From: Campylobacter sp. W0018 | GTDB lineage: Bacteria > Campylobacterota > Campylobacteria > Campylobacterales > Campylobacteraceae | Assembly: GCA_020135845.1 (NCBI GenBank) | Contig: JACHTQ010000005.1 | Span: 1-64,000, forward strand | Length of the DNA stretch: 64,000 bases | Reading direction: 5' to 3' | Part shown: positions 9,801-19,425 of the stretch, in pieces | How the letters are laid out: each line of letters begins with the position of its first letter | Position numbering within the stretch: position 1 is the stretch's first letter | Position numbers and translations under genes: made by a program | The notes under the pieces: model-generated | The model's input: the letters and a program-made list of their open reading frames with translations, nothing else | Told to the model about the DNA's origin: nothing | The model's database searches: none

Positions 9801-10394
9801 TTTTCTATCTAGTAATCTATCAAAATGCTCATAATCCATCACTTCGACTTTTTGAATTTCATGACTTGTTCTAAAACCATCAAAGAAATGTAAAAATGGA
9901 ACTCTACCTTTAATGGCAGCCAAATGAGCCACACCAGCTAAATCCATAGTTTCTTGAACAGAATGAGAACAAAGCATTGCAAAACCAATTTGTCTTGCTG
10001 CATAAATATCTTGATGATCCCCAAAAATCGATAAAGCTTGAGATGCTAAAGAACGCGCTGCAACGTGTATAACACAAGGTAAAAGTTGTCCTGCAATTTT
10101 ATACATATTTGGAATTTTTAATAATAGACCTTGAGATGCAGTATAAGTTGTTGTTAAAGCACCTGCTTGTAACGATCCATGAACGCTACCTGCCGCACCT
10201 GCTTCACTTTGCATTTCTACAATTTTTACAGGCACTCCAAATAAATTTTTCTTTCCTGCAGCAGCCCATATATCGGTATAATCTGCCATAGGAGAACTTG
10301 GAGTGATAGGATAAATACCAGCTACCTCTGTAAAAGCATACGCTGCATAAGCAGCAGCTTCATTTCCATCCATAGTTTTCATTACTTTACTCAT
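6834..10394 (-). CDS. por: Pyruvate:flavodoxin/ferredoxin oxidoreductase (fused, 1186 aa)
   Basis: A single-chain POR/NifJ enzyme that oxidises pyruvate to acetyl-CoA and CO2 and reduces flavodoxin. It replaces pyruvate dehydrogenase in Campylobacter. The domain order is the usual one: PFOR N-terminal domain with YPITPSSPM (about 29-37), central gamma and EKR domains, a 2x[4Fe-4S] ferredoxin domain (CIQCNQCASVCP near 690 and CTGCELCVHECP near 750), then the TPP domain with GACPGCGE and GDGWAYDIGYGGLDH (near 970). The ATG has a strong AAGGAAGG 5 nt upstream. The upstream gap (10395-10471) holds a TATAGT -10 candidate. Full length and intact. Confidence 0.95.
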   Translation of the reverse strand: MSKVMKTMDGNEAAAYAAYAFTEVAGIYPITPSSPMADYTDIWAAAGKKNLFGVPVKIVEMQSEAGAAGSVHGSLQAGALTTTYTASQGLLLKIPNMYKIAGQLLPCVIHVAARSLASQALSIFGDHQDIYAARQIGFAMLCSHSVQETMDLAGVAHLAAIKGRVPFLHFFDGFRTSHEIQKVEVMDYEHFDRLLDRKALLEFRNGALNPEHPKTRGTAQNDDIYFQTRELANRFYDALPDVVNEYMQEISKITGREYKPFTYYGHKEPDRIIIAMGSVTQALEEVVDYLNAKGEKVGVLKVYLYRPFSLKYFFDVMPKSVKKIAVLDRTKEPGSLGEPLYLDVKSAFYGRENAPIIVGGRYGLSSKDVDPAQMIAVFENLKLDNPKNGFTVGIVDDVTHTSLPTGEKISLGDESTIECLFYGLGADGTVGANKNSIKIIGDKTDFYAQAYFAYDSKKSGGYTRSHLRFSKKPIRSTYLVSTPHFIACSVAAYLELYDVLAGIRKGGTFLLNSIWSAEETIRQIPDSVKKTLAEKEINFYIINATKLAREIGLGNRTNTIMQSAFFKLAKIIPYEDAQKYMKEFAYKSYSKKGDAIVEMNYKAIDVGADGLVKVEVDPSWKNLEIKEKEQTSAYKGTEFVEKIVKPMNAAKGDDLPVSAFLGYEDGSFEHGTTEYEKRGVGVMVPRWIEANCIQCNQCASVCPHAVIRPFLINDEEMAKAPRGVKDHALEAKGTKGEKLSFKIQVSPLDCTGCELCVHECPTKEKSLVMVPLQEEMDFGEQENADYLFKEITYKDEILNKESTKGAQFAQPLFEFHGACPGCGETPYITLITRLFGERMIIANATGCSSIYGGSAPSTPYRKSVKNGHGPAWGNSLFEDNAEFGLGMKVATETTRHRIEVIMNENMQQVPNALAALFKEWIANKDDSAASVEIRNKLVPILEQNKDIKAAQEILDLKQYLSKKSHWIFGGDGWAYDIGYGGLDHVLASGENVNILVLDTEVYSNTGGQSSKSSRTGAVAQFAAAGKPIQKKDLGQIAMTYGYIYVAQVNSAANYSHLVKALVAAEAYDGPSLVICYSPCIAHGIKGGLGYSGEQSELATKCGYWPLYTFDPRLQEQGKNPLTLAGKEPEWDLYESFLMNEVRYNALKKSNPDHAKELFERNKKDAQRRYRQLKRIAIADFSNELEN

Positions 10395-10471
10395 TAAGAC
10401 CTTCCTTAATCAATATTTTTTATCAGCAAGACTATACTACGAATTCTCTTAAAAGGTGTTTAACAAAAACT

Positions 10472-11119
10472 TCAAATTTGTTTAATATTTAGTATATGAC
10501 AAATTGCTTCGTATGCACTTGGGAAAATTTGGGAATATTTTTTTAATTCATTCTCATCGCCATAACCACAACTTAAAGCTATAGGAGTAATATTAGCCGC
10601 TAAAGATGCTTGTACATCCAAAATAGTATCACCAATCATATAAGCATTTTCTTGAGTTTTGTTTAATTTATCCAATGCTAAAAGTATAGGTTCTGCATCT
10701 GGTTTTGGTTTTTTAACATCATCAAGAGTGATTAAAGTTTTAAAAAATTTTTTAATTCCTAAAGATTCAAGTAAAATAGGAGTAAAAGTTCCTCCCTTAG
10801 TTGTCACTATGCCCAAATCAGCAAAATCATAAGCAAGATGTAAAGTTTCATTGACTTTTGGAAGTAAGGTTGTTTGCTCTAAATAAATTTTAGAATAACA
10901 CTCACGATAAGTTTTAGCAAATTTATCAATCAAATTAGAATTGCTAGGGTAGAGCATTGCAAACATATTTTTTAATGGGTGGCCTATAAGATCTTTAATT
11001 TTTTCATCTTCTTTTACATCTAAATTAAGAATTCTTAAGGCATCTTTGAAAGAATTTAAGATGGCATTTGTAGAATCTATCAAAGTGCCATCTAAATCAA
11101 ATAAAATAGTATATTTCAT
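10472..11119 (-). CDS. HAD-family phosphatase, phosphoglycolate phosphatase-like
   Basis: A 215-residue haloacid-dehalogenase hydrolase. Motif I is DLDGTLIDS (8-16, nucleophile D8 and acid D10), motif II is the VTTKGG region near 106, and motif IV is MIGDTILD (about 160-167). The helical cap with GHPLKNMF fits subfamily IA, which includes Gph. The substrate cannot be told from sequence. Its ATG overlaps the cadF stop (ATGA, 11116-11119), so it is translated behind cadF. Confidence 0.85.
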   Translation of the reverse strand: MKYTILFDLDGTLIDSTNAILNSFKDALRILNLDVKEDEKIKDLIGHPLKNMFAMLYPSNSNLIDKFAKTYRECYSKIYLEQTTLLPKVNETLHLAYDFADLGIVTTKGGTFTPILLESLGIKKFFKTLITLDDVKKPKPDAEPILLALDKLNKTQENAYMIGDTILDVQASLAANITPIALSCGYGDENELKKYSQIFPSAYEAICHILNIKQI

Positions 11120-12081
11120 TGTTTTTGCTTGAGTATAAATTTAGCTTCCACTCTTCTATTATCAGCTCTTCCTTCTTTAGTCGCATTGCTAGATCTTGGA
11201 CGCTCTTCGCCATATCCTATAGTCTCAATACGATTTTTATTCACTCCGTATTTTTCAAGTTCTTTAGCAACATTTTGTGCACGTTTTTGAGAAAGCTTTT
11301 TATTATAAGCTTTTGAACCTATATTATCAGTGTGTCCTTCAAGAATGGTATTGTAATTTTTATTTTCATCTAAAACCTTAGCAATTTTTTTAATTTTTTG
11401 ACTAAAGGCTGGATTAATAGTAGTTTTATCAAAACCAAAATATCCCTCCAAAGAAATCACTTTTTCTTTTTCACTTTTATCAAGTACAAATGTTTTTGTT
11501 TGTGATTTTTTTTCAATTTGTCTAGCTAAAGGTTGTTTAAATTCATTTTTTAAATTTTGCTTTTTTTCTCCACCAAAACCAAAACTAAGACCTAAAGTTG
11601 TAACCCAGTTGTGATTAGCATCATTAAAATCAATTTGATCTCTTGTTTCAAGTCTTAAAGCCAAAGAATCACTTAGATTAAATTTAATTCCCACTCCATA
11701 TTGTCCAAATCCGCCACTTTTATTATCATAGGCAGCATTAGAAAAATTCTCATAGCCACCGCCAGCTAAACCATAAAAATAAAATCTTTTATTTAAATCA
11801 AATCCTTTGATCACATTTAAATAAGTTCTTGATATATCTGTAGTTTCATGAGTATTGGTATATTTTACATTGGAATAATATTCAAAACCTAATTCCACTT
11901 GATCTAGCCAAAAATCATCAAAATGATAACCAAATCGAATGCCAGGAGCATAATGATTTTTCATATCTAAATTACCCTCAAAATAATTATAATTGAAAGT
12001 TGGAGTTATTTCAAATTTAATATTTTGATCGGCACCAAATAAAGCACTTGCTAAACCTAAACCTAGTAATAACCTTTTCAT
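11116..12081 (-). CDS. cadF: CadF, fibronectin-binding outer-membrane adhesin (OmpA family)
   Basis: A 321-residue OmpA-family outer-membrane protein. It has a signal peptide (1-16, cleaved near FGA-D), an eight-strand beta-barrel (about 20-175) with the repeated YFEGNLDM...[11 protein letters not shown] pattern, a short linker, and a C-terminal peptidoglycan-binding OmpA domain ([10 protein letters not shown] near 248). Compared with C. jejuni CadF as I remember it, two things stand out. The fibronectin-binding tetrapeptide FRLS reads FNLS here (134-137). The linker lacks the two cysteines of the C. jejuni linker. The protein is divergent throughout, so this is probably a different species rather than a local mutation. 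Confidence 0.93.
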   Translation of the reverse strand: MKRLLLGLGLASALFGADQNIKFEITPTFNYNYFEGNLDMKNHYAPGIRFGYHFDDFWLDQVELGFEYYSNVKYTNTHETTDISRTYLNVIKGFDLNKRFYFYGLAGGGYENFSNAAYDNKSGGFGQYGVGIKFNLSDSLALRLETRDQIDFNDANHNWVTTLGLSFGFGGEKKQNLKNEFKQPLARQIEKKSQTKTFVLDKSEKEKVISLEGYFGFDKTTINPAFSQKIKKIAKVLDENKNYNTILEGHTDNIGSKAYNKKLSQKRAQNVAKELEKYGVNKNRIETIGYGEERPRSSNATKEGRADNRRVEAKFILKQKQ

Positions 12082-12172
12082 AAAAATCCTTTAAATTGAT
12101 AATAAATTTTAAATGTAAAGATTATAACATAAAAATAAGAAAAGAAAGAAATAATTAAAGTATAAAAATAAG

Positions 12173-12192
12173 CAGCGAGAAAATTCTCGCTG
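12173..12192 (-). terminator. Intrinsic terminator of rplM-rpsI
   Basis: Just after the rpsI stop the sequence contains a perfect 9-bp inverted repeat CAGCGAGAA / TTCTCGCTG with a 2-nt loop. On the minus strand it is followed by CTTATTTTTATAC. Stem plus U-rich tail is the standard Rho-independent layout. Confidence 0.75.
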
Positions 12193-12198
12193 TAAAGA

Positions 12199-12588
12199 TT
12201 AACGTTTAGAAAATTGTGGACTTCTTCTTGCTTTGCGACGACCGTATTTTTTACGCTCTACAGTTCTGCTGTCTCTTGTTAGAAGTCCTTTTGGTTTTAA
12301 TAAGGCTCTAAAATCTGCATCCATAGCCGCTAAAGCTCTTGCAATACCATGTCTTAAAGCTTCAGCTTGTGCGCTATAACCACCACCTAGAGTAGTCGCT
12401 TTAATATCCATAGAAGTTTCTTGCTTGGTAGCAAGTAAAGGTTGAACCACTTTAAGCTTAATAGCTTCATGTCCGCCAAGCCAAGTATTTAAATCAACAC
12501 CATTAACGCTGATTTTACCACTACCTGGTTTTACCCAAACTTTTGCAATAGCGGTTTTTCTTTTACCTGTTGCATATGTTGTTGCCAT
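12199..12588 (-). CDS. rpsI: 30S ribosomal protein S9
   Basis: A 129-residue S9. [20 protein letters not shown] is the typical start and the protein ends in the basic tail [16 protein letters not shown], whose final Lys-Arg reaches the P-site tRNA. The start is placed at 12588 rather than at the upstream in-frame codon at 12642. This ATG has AAGGAA 6 nt upstream and lies immediately after the rplM stop. It forms an operon with rplM, as in most bacteria. Confidence 0.96.
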   Translation of the reverse strand: MATTYATGKRKTAIAKVWVKPGSGKISVNGVDLNTWLGGHEAIKLKVVQPLLATKQETSMDIKATTLGGGYSAQAEALRHGIARALAAMDADFRALLKPKGLLTRDSRTVERKKYGRRKARRSPQFSKR

Positions 12589-12589
12589 A

Positions 12590-13015
12590 TTATTTTCCTT
12601 CTTTAGCAATTTGTGCTGTATGTGGATGCTCACTGCCAGCATATATTTTTAGTTTTTTAAGCATTGCTCTACCCAAATTTGTTTTAGGAAGCATACCTCT
12701 AACTGCTAATTTATATAATTTAGCAGGATTTTTTTGAAGTAAATCTCCAAATTTTTCACTTTTTACACTTCCAAAATATCCAGAATGTCTATGATAAAGC
12801 TTATCTTCAGCCTTATTAGCACCTGTAAATACAGCTTTTGATGCATTGATAATGACTACATAATCTCCACAATCAACATTAGGTGTAAAACAAGGTTTAT
12901 TTTTACCTCTTAAAATCGTCGCTACTTCGGTTAAAAGACGACCAAATCTTTTTCCTTCTGCGTCTAAAACAATCCATTCTCGCTTTACTTCGTTTGGCTT
13001 TGTTATCTTTGTCAT
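12590..13015 (-). CDS. rplM: 50S ribosomal protein L13
   Basis: A 141-residue L13 with the expected [14 protein letters not shown] start and the family signature around [19 protein letters not shown]. The ATG at 13015 has AAAGG 7 nt upstream, so the longer frame starting at 13033 is rejected. First gene of rplM-rpsI. Confidence 0.96.
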   Translation of the reverse strand: MTKITKPNEVKREWIVLDAEGKRFGRLLTEVATILRGKNKPCFTPNVDCGDYVVIINASKAVFTGANKAEDKLYHRHSGYFGSVKSEKFGDLLQKNPAKLYKLAVRGMLPKTNLGRAMLKKLKIYAGSEHPHTAQIAKEGK

Positions 13016-13047
13016 ATTTTTTACCTTTGCCAAAAATTTAAAATGTG

Positions 13048-13053
13048 ATTGTA
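13048..13053 (-). promoter_or_regulatory. Probable -10 box of rplM-rpsI
   Basis: TACAAT on the minus strand lies about 33 bp before the rplM ATG, preceded by a T-rich run, as in Campylobacter sigma-70 promoters, which often lack a clear -35. The wider gap 13034-13198 is otherwise AT-rich with no gene. Confidence 0.4.
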
Positions 13054-13198
13054 TAAAAAATAATCTTAATATTTACTTAATTTAAGTTTAAATAAAGAAA
13101 TAATAAGATTAAATATTTAGCTTAAGTTAAAAAATATAAAATCAATTTAAAAAAGCTATATATCTTTCAATGAAATTTAATTTTAAAACATAGATAGT

Positions 13199-15964
13199 TT
13201 AGTTTTTAGCAAACTCTTTAATTAAGATTTTATCTTTTAAACAATAAACAACAAAAGCTCTTGAATTTTTTTTCAAGATTTCATCCACGGCAAGTTTATA
13301 TTCAAAAATTTGCTCTTTGTGTTTATCCTCCATTGCAAGGCTTGTTTTATAATCTATAATTATCGCTTCCTTATCATCTAAAGCAAGTAAATCTAGTCGT
13401 TTGATTTCTCCTTGAAAACTCAATGTTTGTTCTTTGAAAAGTTTTTTATTTTCAAGGAGGTTTTGAAATTCTTTGTTATTGAGTAAATTTTTAATTATTG
13501 CAAACAATGTTTTAAATTCTTTATCATCTAAAAAATACCTAAATTTACTCTTAGTATTTTGATAAGCTGATTCGATATTTTCCCCATATGGTAGTTTTAA
13601 ATTTTGCATAAAAAAATGAAAAGCGTTTCCAAAATAAATTTCTTTAGAATCTAATTTTTCATTATGATCAATTTCTTGCAAACCAACCTTTTCAAATTCT
13701 TTCAAAGCAGGAGGCAAAATTTCCTCTTTTTGCTCATATAAATCTTGAAATTCTAATGTTCCAATTTCTTGCTCATTGATTTCAAGCATTGAATTTAAAT
13801 AACTAGGATAACTCCCATGTTTAAATTCACTATTTCTTTTAATGACAATCAAAGAATCTCTGGCCCTAGTAAAAGCCACATAAAGTTTGTTCATATCATC
13901 TTCATAATCAGCCTTGGTTATATTGTCTATAAAAGCTTGATAATTATGCTCTTTGGTTAATTTGCGTATATTATCTCTTAGATGAAGTTGCCAACCTTGA
14001 TTGATATCATATTCTAGCATGATATTATCGCTATTTGTATTATTTTTTGAAAGACTGTCTATCAAAATAACGTGCTTAAATTCCAAACCTTTGGATTTAT
14101 GCACAGTCATAATGCTTATCCCCATATTTTGTTCATTGATAATTTTTAAAGGACAAGGTTCAAATAAAAGTTTTAAAAAATCCTCTTTTTCTCTAGCATA
14201 TTCTATAAATTGGATTAAAGCAATATCGCTAAGATCAAGTCTTAAATTTTTAATCAAATAAAGTAAATTTTCTATAGCACTTCTTGCCAAATCAAGATTT
14301 AATCTCAAAGGTTCAAATCCTAAAAATTCTTTTAAAAAATGCAAATAAAACTCATCCCCAAAAATACAATATTTTGCATATTCTAAAACAACCCTCACGC
14401 TAGCTTTATTTTCAAGTAAAATATTGCTTTGTGTAAATGCTTGAATTTTGTGTTCTTGTAAAAATTCTAAAATCATATCTGCATCATTATTTTTCCAACA
14501 TAAAATACAAATATCATTCAAGGAAACATTTCTATCTTTTAAAAAATAAATTTGCTCTAGCAAAGTTTCAAATACTTTTTCTTTTATTTCTTGAAACTGA
14601 TCTTTAGCTTTAGTTTCTTTTGTTTCAACAACGCGTACAAAGCCTCCTTTTTTATCCTCCAAAGAAAGCTGTGGCGTATAATCTTTTATTTTATTTTTAA
14701 ACACTTCATTGACAAAATAAACCAAATTTTCCTTAGAACGATAATTGACTTTAAGTTGATCTTTTTTGATTTGCTTAAAATCAAACTGCAATAAATCAAA
14801 AAGCTCTTTTTTGCCTTTTCTAAAACGATAAATACTTTGTTTTTTATCTCCAACGTAAAAAAAAGTTCTATTTTTTTTCACACCTTCGCCTGAAACTAAT
14901 TCAGCGATCAAAGGATATAAAATCTTATATTGTATAACGCTTGTATCTTGAAATTCATCGATGAGTAAATGAGAAATATATCCGTCCAAGCGAAAATAAA
15001 TCATATCCTTAAAATCACTTGTGATTAAATCAAAAACTCTTCGACTAATATCACTAAAACTTAAAACATTTTTTTCTTTTTGTATAGAATTTTTTGCCTT
15101 ACTATAATAATTTAAAAGATTCATTAAATTAGCAATTTTATATTGCTCAAGCTCAATGGCATAATCATTTAAAGCATTGATAAATTCTTCTCTTTTTAAT
15201 TTAAATTTTGTATCCTCATCGTTTAATTTTTGCAAATATTCCGTTTCATCAAATTTTGACATAAAACTTGTTTTGATAAATTCATTTAAATCCAAAGTTT
15301 CATTTTTAAAATTTTGTATTAAATTTGCATATCTTTTAACATGGGTTAAACTTAAACAATACGTTCTTAAATCATTGTAAGCTTTATTTATTTTTGCTTT
15401 TGATGGATTTGGAATTTTTACACAATCTTTATGGTAAGCGTTTTCATAAAATCTTTCTAATTCATTATAAAAATCTTGATTTTCTTCTATATTGACCAAA
15501 TAATAGGCTAAATCTTTTAATTCTTCTCTATTTAAAAGCCTTAAAAAAACAGCCTTAATATCAAGTTTTTCTTCGCTAATATTAAAATCACTACTAAGCC
15601 CCAAATTTAAAGCAAAAGCTCTAACGATCTTGCTAAAAAAAGCATCAAAGGTGCTGATTTTTAACTCTTGTCTTAAAAATTCTTTTCTTTTAGCATCTCT
15701 TAGGGCTATAAGTTCTTTTTTCTCCACATCTAAAAGTCGGCATAATTCTTGAGATTCACTCTGCTTTTCTTCACTTTCTAAATTTAAAAAAGTATCAATG
15801 ATTCTTTTTTGCATTTCATTAGCAGCTTTTTTGGTAAAGGTTAAAGCTAAAATTTCATTTATTTTTGCATTTTTTAAAATAAGAGCTATAAAACGAACAC
15901 TCAAAGCAAAGGTTTTACCGCTACCAGCACTTGCCTCTAAGGCTAAAAAAGGTTCAAAAGTCAT
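13199..15964 (-). CDS. addA: AddA, helicase-nuclease subunit (RecB-like)
   Basis: A 921-residue UvrD/Rep-type superfamily 1 helicase with a C-terminal RecB nuclease domain. Walker A is ASAGSGKT (11-18), followed by LALTFTKKAANEMQKRI (motif Ia). LLIDEFQDTS (near 333) is motif II and KLYVAFTRARDSL is motif VI. The nuclease motif IIIDYKTS sits near residue 880. With AddB it forms the AddAB complex that processes double-strand ends for RecA. The ATG overlaps the addB stop (ATGA). Intact. Confidence 0.92.
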   Translation of the reverse strand: MTFEPFLALEASAGSGKTFALSVRFIALILKNAKINEILALTFTKKAANEMQKRIIDTFLNLESEEKQSESQELCRLLDVEKKELIALRDAKRKEFLRQELKISTFDAFFSKIVRAFALNLGLSSDFNISEEKLDIKAVFLRLLNREELKDLAYYLVNIEENQDFYNELERFYENAYHKDCVKIPNPSKAKINKAYNDLRTYCLSLTHVKRYANLIQNFKNETLDLNEFIKTSFMSKFDETEYLQKLNDEDTKFKLKREEFINALNDYAIELEQYKIANLMNLLNYYSKAKNSIQKEKNVLSFSDISRRVFDLITSDFKDMIYFRLDGYISHLLIDEFQDTSVIQYKILYPLIAELVSGEGVKKNRTFFYVGDKKQSIYRFRKGKKELFDLLQFDFKQIKKDQLKVNYRSKENLVYFVNEVFKNKIKDYTPQLSLEDKKGGFVRVVETKETKAKDQFQEIKEKVFETLLEQIYFLKDRNVSLNDICILCWKNNDADMILEFLQEHKIQAFTQSNILLENKASVRVVLEYAKYCIFGDEFYLHFLKEFLGFEPLRLNLDLARSAIENLLYLIKNLRLDLSDIALIQFIEYAREKEDFLKLLFEPCPLKIINEQNMGISIMTVHKSKGLEFKHVILIDSLSKNNTNSDNIMLEYDINQGWQLHLRDNIRKLTKEHNYQAFIDNITKADYEDDMNKLYVAFTRARDSLIVIKRNSEFKHGSYPSYLNSMLEINEQEIGTLEFQDLYEQKEEILPPALKEFEKVGLQEIDHNEKLDSKEIYFGNAFHFFMQNLKLPYGENIESAYQNTKSKFRYFLDDKEFKTLFAIIKNLLNNKEFQNLLENKKLFKEQTLSFQGEIKRLDLLALDDKEAIIIDYKTSLAMEDKHKEQIFEYKLAVDEILKKNSRAFVVYCLKDKILIKEFAKN

Positions 15965-18324
15965 TTCACTTCCTTTTTATAAATCAACCTATAAGGGCAA
16001 TATTCATCTTTTTTGTTTTCAAACTCCATTTCTTCTTTACTTTCATCTAGTAAATTTTTTAAACTTTCTTTCAAATCAGCCAAGCTTTTAGCCTTTTCTT
16101 TTGTAAATTTCATACATTTTAAATCATAAAAAAAAGCTTGAGCATTCTCATCATAAAGAGCTTGATAAAAGGCTAACTGATAAGAATTTGTAGGAATTTT
16201 TCCACTTTTATAATCGATGATAAAATTTTCACCCATACAATGATCAATTCTATCAATAACTCCTATTAATTTTATAAATTCTTGTTTAAAATTTAAAACT
16301 TTAGAAATAGACAATTCTAGTTTATCAACCTTATATCCTTCATCAAAATGCTTTTGTTCGTTTTTGTAAAAATTTTCAAATCGTATTTTTAAAATTTCTA
16401 GTTCCAAATCACCAATGCCATATTTTGAACTTTCCCTTTGTAATAATTTATTAAAAATACTGCAATCAAAATAATTTTTTGAATTTTCTTTATAGTAAAT
16501 TTCTAAAATCTTATGGATAAAATTACCCTCATTTTTAAAATTGCTTTCATAGCTTAAGGCTCTAGCTTCTTTTAAATTTAAAATATAACGATAATAATAA
16601 GTTCTTTTTTGATTTAGGAGTAAGTTAAAGCGAGTAAAAGATAAGGGTTTTTCAAACGGATCGTGCTTTAAAATAGGAGCTTTAATAGGCTCTAAATTTA
16701 ATCTTGCACTCTGATAATCAAGCTTTAATGCATCTAAATAAGTTTTAGAATTTGGTTTTTCATGAAAATATTTTATATTAAGATCATCTAAAAAACGTGA
16801 TTTTCTTTGCTCTTCATTTTCAACATAAGAAATACTTACTTTTTTGGCATTTTTGATTAAGTTTTCATAATAAAATCTTTGCAAATTCTCTCTTCGTTCA
16901 TAGCTGATTAGCCCTGCTTTTTTGCGAATTTCATTGTTTAAAAAAAGTTCATTAATACTTCTTTTAGGAATCGCATCTTCATTAAAATCTACAATTACAA
17001 CTCCATCAAAATGAAGTCCTCTGCTTTCTAAAAGCCCCATAACGGTAATTTTTCCACCACCAACATAACTTAAATTTAAATTTGAAATGTGTATAAAAAA
17101 AAGCTGGAGCAATTCTTTAAATTTCAAAAACTGATTTTTTAACAAATCCTTGATAAAATACAATTCTTTTTGGATGATACTGATAAGTTCTGGTTTTTCA
17201 TTTTCTAAAAACTGAATTATTAAATTTTCAAACTGCTCAAAATTAAATTGCTGATCAAATTGACTCTTAAATTTTTCAAAATCAAGATTTAAATAATGCA
17301 AAAAGGTATTATGATAATCAAAAATTGTATCTTCATTTAAAAAATAATCTTCTTGCTTTTGATAATAAAATGATTCAGAATTTGCAGAATCATAAAGTAT
17401 TTTTAGTTTTTGATAAAATAAACTCTCTTTGATATTAATACCACTAGCAAAATTAAACATATTGTTTTTATCAAACAATCTTAAAAGATCACAAAAACTT
17501 TCATCTGGTGTTATAATAACTATATTTTCAGGCTTTAATCCTTCCCTTAAAAAATGAGAAACTTCATCCATTGCAAAGGCACATTGCAGACTTCTAATTT
17601 CAAAGGATTTGACTTTAACTTGTGAATTTTGAGTATAAATTTTCTCTTTTTTAAGAATTTTTCCTTGACTTAAACTCACTTCATAGTAAAATTCTACTTC
17701 AAGATCTATCTCTTTTAAAAAATCAAATTTGGAAAAATACTCATAATTAAACCGACTTACCCTAAAACATAAAATCACTTCTTTATAGTTAGCAATTTGT
17801 AAAAACAAATCTTCTTCAAATTTACTCAAAAAACCTTCTAAATTATAAATAATAACATCATATTCATCTATAAAATCAAAATTAATCAAGTAATCCTTCA
17901 CCAAAGATAAATCATCATGAAGATTATTCTTTTTAAGCAAAGTAAGATAGTGATCAAATACTTCTTTTAAAATTTCTAAATGCTCGTTATAGCTTGCATA
18001 ATAATCATTATTTTTAAGATCATCAATACTTTTTTTCTCTAAGCTTAGCTCTTTAAAGAAAGAAAATAAATATTCATTATTTTTTAAAAAAGTAAAAAAA
18101 TCAGCACTAATTCCTAATTCTTTCTCTAAATTTTTACTTTTTAAACACGCTTCTTGCATTAAAAGCAAACTCTCATAAGAACTCGCCTTATGAGAATTAA
18201 CTAAACATATTCTCTCTAGAAAATCTTGTATGCTTATAGCATTATCAAGCAAAGCATTTAAAACTTTACTTTGCTCGTAATATTCTTTAATCTTTCTAGT
18301 GGAACCAAATATTCTAAGCTTCAT
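15961..18324 (-). CDS. addB: AddB, second subunit of the AddAB nuclease
   Basis: A 787-residue protein. The C-terminal PD-(D/E)XK nuclease domain is recognisable from GNFIHKILEIYY (near 612) and FIIDYKSGKIP (near 706). The N-terminal helicase-like part lacks a convincing Walker A motif, which is common in epsilonproteobacterial AddB. RGLHFDGVVIVDFNEDAIP resembles the inactivated helicase core. The name follows from the 4-bp overlap with addA. Its ATG overlaps the stop of the FixH-like gene upstream. Confidence 0.85.
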   Translation of the reverse strand: MKLRIFGSTRKIKEYYEQSKVLNALLDNAISIQDFLERICLVNSHKASSYESLLLMQEACLKSKNLEKELGISADFFTFLKNNEYLFSFFKELSLEKKSIDDLKNNDYYASYNEHLEILKEVFDHYLTLLKKNNLHDDLSLVKDYLINFDFIDEYDVIIYNLEGFLSKFEEDLFLQIANYKEVILCFRVSRFNYEYFSKFDFLKEIDLEVEFYYEVSLSQGKILKKEKIYTQNSQVKVKSFEIRSLQCAFAMDEVSHFLREGLKPENIVIITPDESFCDLLRLFDKNNMFNFASGINIKESLFYQKLKILYDSANSESFYYQKQEDYFLNEDTIFDYHNTFLHYLNLDFEKFKSQFDQQFNFEQFENLIIQFLENEKPELISIIQKELYFIKDLLKNQFLKFKELLQLFFIHISNLNLSYVGGGKITVMGLLESRGLHFDGVVIVDFNEDAIPKRSINELFLNNEIRKKAGLISYERRENLQRFYYENLIKNAKKVSISYVENEEQRKSRFLDDLNIKYFHEKPNSKTYLDALKLDYQSARLNLEPIKAPILKHDPFEKPLSFTRFNLLLNQKRTYYYRYILNLKEARALSYESNFKNEGNFIHKILEIYYKENSKNYFDCSIFNKLLQRESSKYGIGDLELEILKIRFENFYKNEQKHFDEGYKVDKLELSISKVLNFKQEFIKLIGVIDRIDHCMGENFIIDYKSGKIPTNSYQLAFYQALYDENAQAFFYDLKCMKFTKEKAKSLADLKESLKNLLDESKEEMEFENKKDEYCPYRLIYKKEVK

Positions 18325-18842
18325 TTAGCATATAATTCATAGTTAAAAAAGCCTATTGTTTGAGGATTTTCAATCAGCTTAAATTTTAATTGCCATCTAC
18401 CTTCTTCGATTTTAGAAGGAAAAGTGATGCTTAAAATTCCTTGTTTTATTTGTCCTTGTAATTTTTGATCATCTTTTTTTGTATGAGGTCTAGTAAGTAA
18501 AATTTCATATTTTAAATTTTGAACATCTGCCTTTCCTAAAGATTCTATTTTAAAATTAGCTACATAAGAATTAGAATCGATAGTATAAACAGGAATTTTC
18601 CTAGCACCTAGCAATTGTAAATCTTTATTTTCAAAATCAACCTTAAAAAGTTTATTAAAATTGTCTTGCTGCTTTTGAATTTCGTTATAGTTATTTTCTA
18701 CATTTTGATAAGAGTCAAAATAAAAATCATCTTCATATACAGGATAATCGCTTGAAATTACAACTGTGACAACAGAAGCTCCTATAATCAATAAAAAAGC
18801 AATCAATAAACCATAAGGCCAAAAAGTTTTTTTCTTATCCAT
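18321..18842 (-). CDS. FixH-like membrane protein of the cbb3 oxidase cluster
   Basis: A 173-residue protein with one N-terminal membrane helix (about 8-29, WPYGLLIAFLLIIGASVVTV) and an exported domain beginning YPVYEDDFYF. This layout fits the FixH/CcoH family, which helps assemble cbb3 oxidase. The C-terminal beta domain ends LIENPQTIGFFNYELYAK. It sits at the end of the cco operon, overlapping the TPM-domain gene by 8 bp and addB by 4 bp. The FixH assignment is by layout and context. Confidence 0.65.
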   Translation of the reverse strand: MDKKKTFWPYGLLIAFLLIIGASVVTVVISSDYPVYEDDFYFDSYQNVENNYNEIQKQQDNFNKLFKVDFENKDLQLLGARKIPVYTIDSNSYVANFKIESLGKADVQNLKYEILLTRPHTKKDDQKLQGQIKQGILSITFPSKIEEGRWQLKFKLIENPQTIGFFNYELYAK

Positions 18843-19425
18843 TTCTTTTCCTTTTCATTCTTCTTTGCACATAATAAAGCAAAGCAAAGCAAATGAAACC
18901 ATAAATTAAAATTCGTAAAATATTTATTGTATCGCGATTTGCATTACCTATGGAAGAATTTAATGTAATTCCTCTAGCTTGGGTTATACGATCGACTATA
19001 TCAGCATAGCCATTTAAAACAGCAGCATTATAAATATCGCCTTTTTGTGTCGCTAAAATTGGTAAAATCGAACCTGTTCCTGGATAAGGACTTAATACAG
19101 CCTCTTTATCGATCAAATTAAGAACACCTTTAGAGCCAACTATATCAACTCTATGCGATTTTTTAGATAAAATAAGAAGAATATAAGACTTTGGTAGTGT
19201 TTTTTGCATATTAAACAAAGTTTCAAAATCTGTACTATCACTTACAGCCACTCCTGCAAAAATTTGACTCTTTTCTTCTAACTCTTTGCCTATTAAATTA
19301 ATTTTTTGAACAACTTTTGGACTCAATACACCTTCATTAAAAACCACATGATCAAGAGCAAAAACTTTCAAAGGAAAAAACAAAAAGATAGCTAAAAATA
19401 AGCTATCTCGTAATATTTTTTTCAT
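18835..19425 (-). CDS. TPM-domain membrane protein
   Basis: A 196-residue protein with a signal peptide (MKKILRDSLFLAIFLFFPLKVFA), a TPM-type domain (about 25-150, with AGVAVSDS and YILLILSKKSHRVDI) and a C-terminal membrane helix (about 167-187, ILIYGFICFALLYYVQ) followed by a basic tail. The start is set at 19425 because that ATG overlaps the stop of the small upstream ORF (ATGA) and gives a complete signal peptide. An in-frame codon at 19461 would bury the signal. TPM proteins have roles in membrane-complex repair or assembly in other organisms. Here its position in the cbb3 cluster suggests oxidase biogenesis, which is inference. Confidence 0.75.
   Translation of the reverse strand: MKKILRDSLFLAIFLFFPLKVFALDHVVFNEGVLSPKVVQKINLIGKELEEKSQIFAGVAVSDSTDFETLFNMQKTLPKSYILLILSKKSHRVDIVGSKGVLNLIDKEAVLSPYPGTGSILPILATQKGDIYNAAVLNGYADIVDRITQARGITLNSSIGNANRDTINILRILIYGFICFALLYYVQRRMKRKRNG

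Noticed and set aside
13995..15380. Several plus-strand open frames inside addA
   Set aside because: They are low-complexity Phe/Leu/Ser shadows of the minus-strand gene, with no ribosome sites and no recognisable domains.
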